Shown one piece after another: positions 60,977 to 64,000 of a stretch of DNA of 64,000 nucleotides. Position 1 is the first letter of the stretch; the number at the start of each line of letters is the position of its first letter. This stretch comes from Corallococcus soli (lineage in GTDB: Bacteria > Myxococcota > Myxococcia > Myxococcales > Myxococcaceae), in NCBI RefSeq assembly GCF_014930455.1, contig NZ_JAAIYO010000003.1:682001-746000 (forward strand), given 5' to 3'. A model generated the notes under the pieces. That model worked only from the letters and a program-made list of their open reading frames with translations. It was not told the origin of the DNA and did not search any database. The position numbers were made by a program, and so were the translations under genes.

Positions 60977-63900
60977 AAAAGCTCTTCCTGACGACGTGTC
61001 TGGCGTTGTGCGGCGCGCAGGCCGTGGCGCAGCAGCCCGGGGCAGGGGCCCCCGTCCAGGCTCCGGCCGCCAGCCAGCCGCCCTCCGCCGGTCCCGTGGA
61101 TGCCGCCGTGACGCCGGGGACCCCGGTGGAGACGGCCCCGGCCACGCCCGCGCCCCAGGCCGCTCCGGCGCCCCCGCCCGTGGTCGCCGCGCCCTCCGAC
61201 GCCCGGCGGACGACGGTGACGCGGGTGATCCACGACGAGCGCGGCTTCAAGCTCCAGGTGGATGGGAAGGACTTCGCCATCCACGGCATCAACTGGGGCT
61301 ACACGCCCATCGGTGAGAACTACCGGTACTCGCTCTGGAACCAGCCGGAGGACTTCATCAAGCAGGTGCTGGCCAAGGAGATGGGCCTGCTGCGCGACGC
61401 GGGCATCAACGCCATCCGCCAGTTCGACGACATCCCGCCCCTGTGGGTCGAGTACATCTACCGGAACTACGGCATCTACACGATGCTCAACCCGCTGATG
61501 GGCCGCTACGGCCACGCCGTCAACGGGGTGATGGTCCCCAACATCGACTATTCCAACGCCGCGCACCGCAAGGCCATCCTCGACGCGCTGGCGGAGAAGG
61601 TCGAAGTCTACCGGGACGTGCCCGGCGTGCTGATGTGGCTGCTGGGCAACGAGAACAACTACGGCCTGCACTGGACGTCGTTTGAAATCGAGGCGCTGCC
61701 CGGCCACGAGGACGCCGCGCGCGCGGAGTCGCTCTACACGCTCTACGGTGAGGCGACCCGCACGGTGAAGAGGCGGGACACGAACCACCCGGTGTCCATC
61801 GCCAACGGCGACCTCCAGTACATCGACCTCATCGCGAAGCACTGTCAGGACATGGACGTGCTGGGCACGAACGTCTACCGCGGCGCCACCGCGCGCGACC
61901 TGTTCGCGGAGGTGAAGCAGAAGCTCAACAAGCCGGTGTTCTTCTCCGAGTTCGGCGCGGACGCGTACGACGCCAAGGCGGGCCGCGAGGACCACGTCGC
62001 GCAGGCGGAGTACCTGCGCACGCAGTGGGAGCAGATCTACCTGGAGAGCTACGGCCAGGGCCTGTCGGGCACGGCCGTGGGCGGCTTCGTGTTCCAGTGG
62101 GTGGACGGCTGGTGGAAGATGGGCCAGGAGGCCAACCTCTCCATCCACGACACCACCGCGTCCTGGCCCAACGGGGGCTACACGTCCGACTTCGTCCCCG
62201 GCCAGAACAACATGAACGAGGAGTGGTTCGGCATCGCGGCCCTGGGCCCGCCGGACGAGAACGGCATCAGCGGCATCCAGCCGCGCACCGCCTACTACGT
62301 GCTCCAGGCCGCCTTCCGGTTGGACCCCTACGCGCCCACGACGAACCCGGACACCATCCGCCAGTTCTTCGCGGGCATCCGGCCCTCCGCGCTCACCAGC
62401 AGCTACACGTCGTCGGTGGCGCTGGCGCGCACGGACGAGCTGAGCGCGGTGCGGGTGTCCAACCTGCGGCTGCTGCTGGACAGCTCCCTGTCGCGCGGCA
62501 GCATCGCGACGGTGCGGCCCAACCAGAACTCCGCGGACCACACCCAGTCCGTCTACTTCGACCTGGCGGTGCAGCCGACCAGCGGCGTCTACGGCCGCGC
62601 GTCGTTCAACGTCGTGGGCAACGTGGCGCAGAACCGGCTCAACAACCTGTTCTACGAGAACCGCGGCGCGCGCTCCGCGCCGGGCGTGGGCACGGACATC
62701 CCCACGAGCCCCGGCTCACCGCCGACGTCCAACAACCCGCTGGACAGGCTGGCGCTCTACCAGGCGGAGTTCAAGGTGGACCGGGCGGACTTCGCGCTCG
62801 AAGGCTACTACCGCACCGGCCACTACCACTGGGGCGAGGAGGGTGACTTCTTCGGCATCTACCGCGAGGCCAACTACGGGCCGAACCTGGACATCTACAA
62901 CGGCAACGCGCCCTTCGGCGTGGTGTTCAGCGGCAAGCGCAACCTGGAGGGCCTGAAGGTGGCGGTGGGCCCGGAGCTGTACTGGGGCGCCAACCCGTCC
63001 GCAGTGGCCAAGTACCGCAACAACGTGGGCCCGGTGAACATCACCCTGGTGCACCAGGAGGACCTGGCGCAGGGCGCTTCGTCCAACACCGCCTCCGTGG
63101 TGCGTGAGCGCATCGCGCGCAGGACGGCGCTGAACTTCCAGTATGCCACCGGCAAGCTGGTCCTGGACGTGGGCGGCCTGCTCTCCGCGCCCCAGCGCAT
63201 CGGGGAGACGTTCACCTATACGCGCCAGGCGGCGGCGGACGCGCCCAGCTACCTCAACAGCGGCTACGACGTGCTCCAGGATCAGGTGCAGTTCCTGGAC
63301 ACGCTGGGCGCCAAGGCGCGGCTCACCTACGACATGGGCATGGTGCGCTGGCTGGTCCAGTCCTCCATCCGCGGGCTCGTGGCGGACAGCGGGCCGGACC
63401 AGGGCAACATCATCACCGGCTGGAGCCTGCGCGAGAGCGGCCGAGGCAACCACTACGCGGGCCAGCTGGGCGCGGCGCTCCAGTTCGGCACGCTCCAGGT
63501 GTCGCCGAACGTGCTCTACCAGAAGCCCCTCGTCGGGCCGAACCCGACCATCGGGGACGCGTTCGATCCCGCCACCGGCCGGTACTTCGCGGGCGTGCGT
63601 CCGCGCAACGTGCTGGTGGATGCGTTCACGGTGTTGGACAACCGCGAGACGCTGGGCGCGGAGCTGCTCATCACCTTCGACCCCACGCCCGGCACCTGGT
63701 TCTGGGCCTGGGACCGGGACCTGCGCGAGGACGCGCCGTTCGCCGCGGGCCTGGACATCGTCTACCGCCACCAGCCCACGTCGCGTGACGCGGGCATCGC
63801 CATCCTCGCGGATGGCAGCACCGTCGCCTTCGGCCGCTCGCCAGTGGCCCGCGACGAGTGGGAGACGACGCTGCGCATGGTGGGCAACCCCAGCCAGCGC

Positions 63901-64000
63901 CTGCGCCTGTTCGGCACGGCGTTCGTGGGCAGCAACCAGTCCTCCGGCGAGGACGACCGGCAGATCCACCGCTTCGGCCTGGACGGCTCCGTGCTCTACG
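60973..64000 (+). CDS. secreted TIM-barrel glycosidase fused to a beta-barrel-like region (3' end beyond window)
   Basis: TTG 60973 overlaps the GH1 stop (TTGA) and has GGAG upstream. At least 1009 codons are open to the window end. A signal peptide (KKLFLTTCLALCGAQAVA) and a Pro/Ala linker precede a TIM-barrel glycosidase (about 80-450) of the GH-A clan. Acid/base is Glu227 (LLGNENNYG), nucleophile Glu326 (FSEFGAD). After about residue 470 comes a long stretch of alternating strands rich in Tyr, Trp, Asn and Gly (SVYFDLAVQPTSGVYGR, LYQAEFKVDRADFALEGYYR), resembling an outer-membrane beta-barrel. A fused enzyme-barrel that hydrolyses glucan at the surface and admits products would be unusual; the closure cannot be seen. 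Confidence 0.8.
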   Translation, partial: MKKLFLTTCLALCGAQAVAQQPGAGAPVQAPAASQPPSAGPVDAAVTPGTPVETAPATPAPQAAPAPPPVVAAPSDARRTTVTRVIHDERGFKLQVDGKDFAIHGINWGYTPIGENYRYSLWNQPEDFIKQVLAKEMGLLRDAGINAIRQFDDIPPLWVEYIYRNYGIYTMLNPLMGRYGHAVNGVMVPNIDYSNAAHRKAILDALAEKVEVYRDVPGVLMWLLGNENNYGLHWTSFEIEALPGHEDAARAESLYTLYGEATRTVKRRDTNHPVSIANGDLQYIDLIAKHCQDMDVLGTNVYRGATARDLFAEVKQKLNKPVFFSEFGADAYDAKAGREDHVAQAEYLRTQWEQIYLESYGQGLSGTAVGGFVFQWVDGWWKMGQEANLSIHDTTASWPNGGYTSDFVPGQNNMNEEWFGIAALGPPDENGISGIQPRTAYYVLQAAFRLDPYAPTTNPDTIRQFFAGIRPSALTSSYTSSVALARTDELSAVRVSNLRLLLDSSLSRGSIATVRPNQNSADHTQSVYFDLAVQPTSGVYGRASFNVVGNVAQNRLNNLFYENRGARSAPGVGTDIPTSPGSPPTSNNPLDRLALYQAEFKVDRADFALEGYYRTGHYHWGEEGDFFGIYREANYGPNLDIYNGNAPFGVVFSGKRNLEGLKVAVGPELYWGANPSAVAKYRNNVGPVNITLVHQEDLAQGASSNTASVVRERIARRTALNFQYATGKLVLDVGGLLSAPQRIGETFTYTRQAAADAPSYLNSGYDVLQDQVQFLDTLGAKARLTYDMGMVRWLVQSSIRGLVADSGPDQGNIITGWSLRESGRGNHYAGQLGAALQFGTLQVSPNVLYQKPLVGPNPTIGDAFDPATGRYFAGVRPRNVLVDAFTVLDNRETLGAELLITFDPTPGTWFWAWDRDLREDAPFAAGLDIVYRHQPTSRDAGIAILADGSTVAFGRSPVARDEWETTLRMVGNPSQRLRLFGTAFVGSNQSSGEDDRQIHRFGLDGSVLY

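Overview
The window is GC-rich DNA with dense, short-gapped genes, frequent GTG/TTG starts and gene families typical of a fruiting delta-proteobacterium of the Myxococcales (suborder Cystobacterineae). Myxococcus or Corallococcus is most likely. The main pointers are a pfk-pkn4 operon, a LonD/BsgA-type Lon, FHA-sigma54 regulators, and many lipoproteins with DAGT-rich linkers. Genus-level placement is inferred from recalled protein families, not from a search.

Layout. 1-5.9 kb, minus strand: a TPR protein, then 6-phosphofructokinase, the Ser/Thr kinase Pkn4, a secreted TPR-like protein and an FHA-GAF-sigma54 activator cut by the window edge. 6-9 kb, plus strand: a membrane-anchored protein, a secreted trypsin-like protease and an FHA membrane protein. 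9-14 kb: an aldo/keto reductase, a cytochrome P450 and Lon. 14-19.7 kb, plus strand: a VWA-type lipoprotein, the mutasome genes imuA-imuB, a lipoprotein and a nucleotide-sugar epimerase. 19.7-27 kb, minus strand: two large paralogous CARDB-repeat lipoproteins with 10 and 7 repeats. 27-31.8 kb: ABC-F ATPase, SPFH/NfeD pair, alpha/beta hydrolase and a Cys-rich secreted peptide. 32-35.1 kb: dnaE2, the third mutasome gene, with a LexA-box-like site just upstream.

The 3' end of dnaE2 is repeated as an exact 28-bp direct repeat about 1 kb downstream. The repeats bracket a segment of visibly lower GC that carries two small overlapping lipoprotein genes, one with a metzincin-type zinc motif. This looks like an inserted cassette. 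36-47 kb: a histone H1-like Lys/Ala-rich protein, a small lipoprotein, acyl-CoA dehydrogenase plus PhyH dioxygenase, a DRRG-rich AAA+ ATPase, WbqC plus a second PhyH protein, an alpha/beta hydrolase and a lamin-tail-domain lipoprotein. 46.7-51 kb: exonuclease III, an acyltransferase, a double-KaiC ATPase with a stand-alone receiver protein, and a small membrane protein.

51.3-64 kb, all plus strand, reads as one beta-glucan utilisation locus. It has a sugar-binding-like lipoprotein, a ROK repressor, a GH16 lipoprotein endoglucanase, a DppABCDF-type ABC importer (one gene is a permease-ATPase fusion), a GH1 beta-glucosidase, and a giant secreted protein joining a TIM-barrel glycosidase to a long beta-strand-rich, outer-membrane-barrel-like region that runs off the window. 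From ROK onwards nearly every junction overlaps or is only a few bases apart, so this is probably one transcript: the polymer is cut outside, oligosaccharides are imported by ABC rather than TonB/SusCD, and they are hydrolysed in the cytoplasm.

No rRNA, tRNA, CRISPR array, transposase or integrase was recognised.
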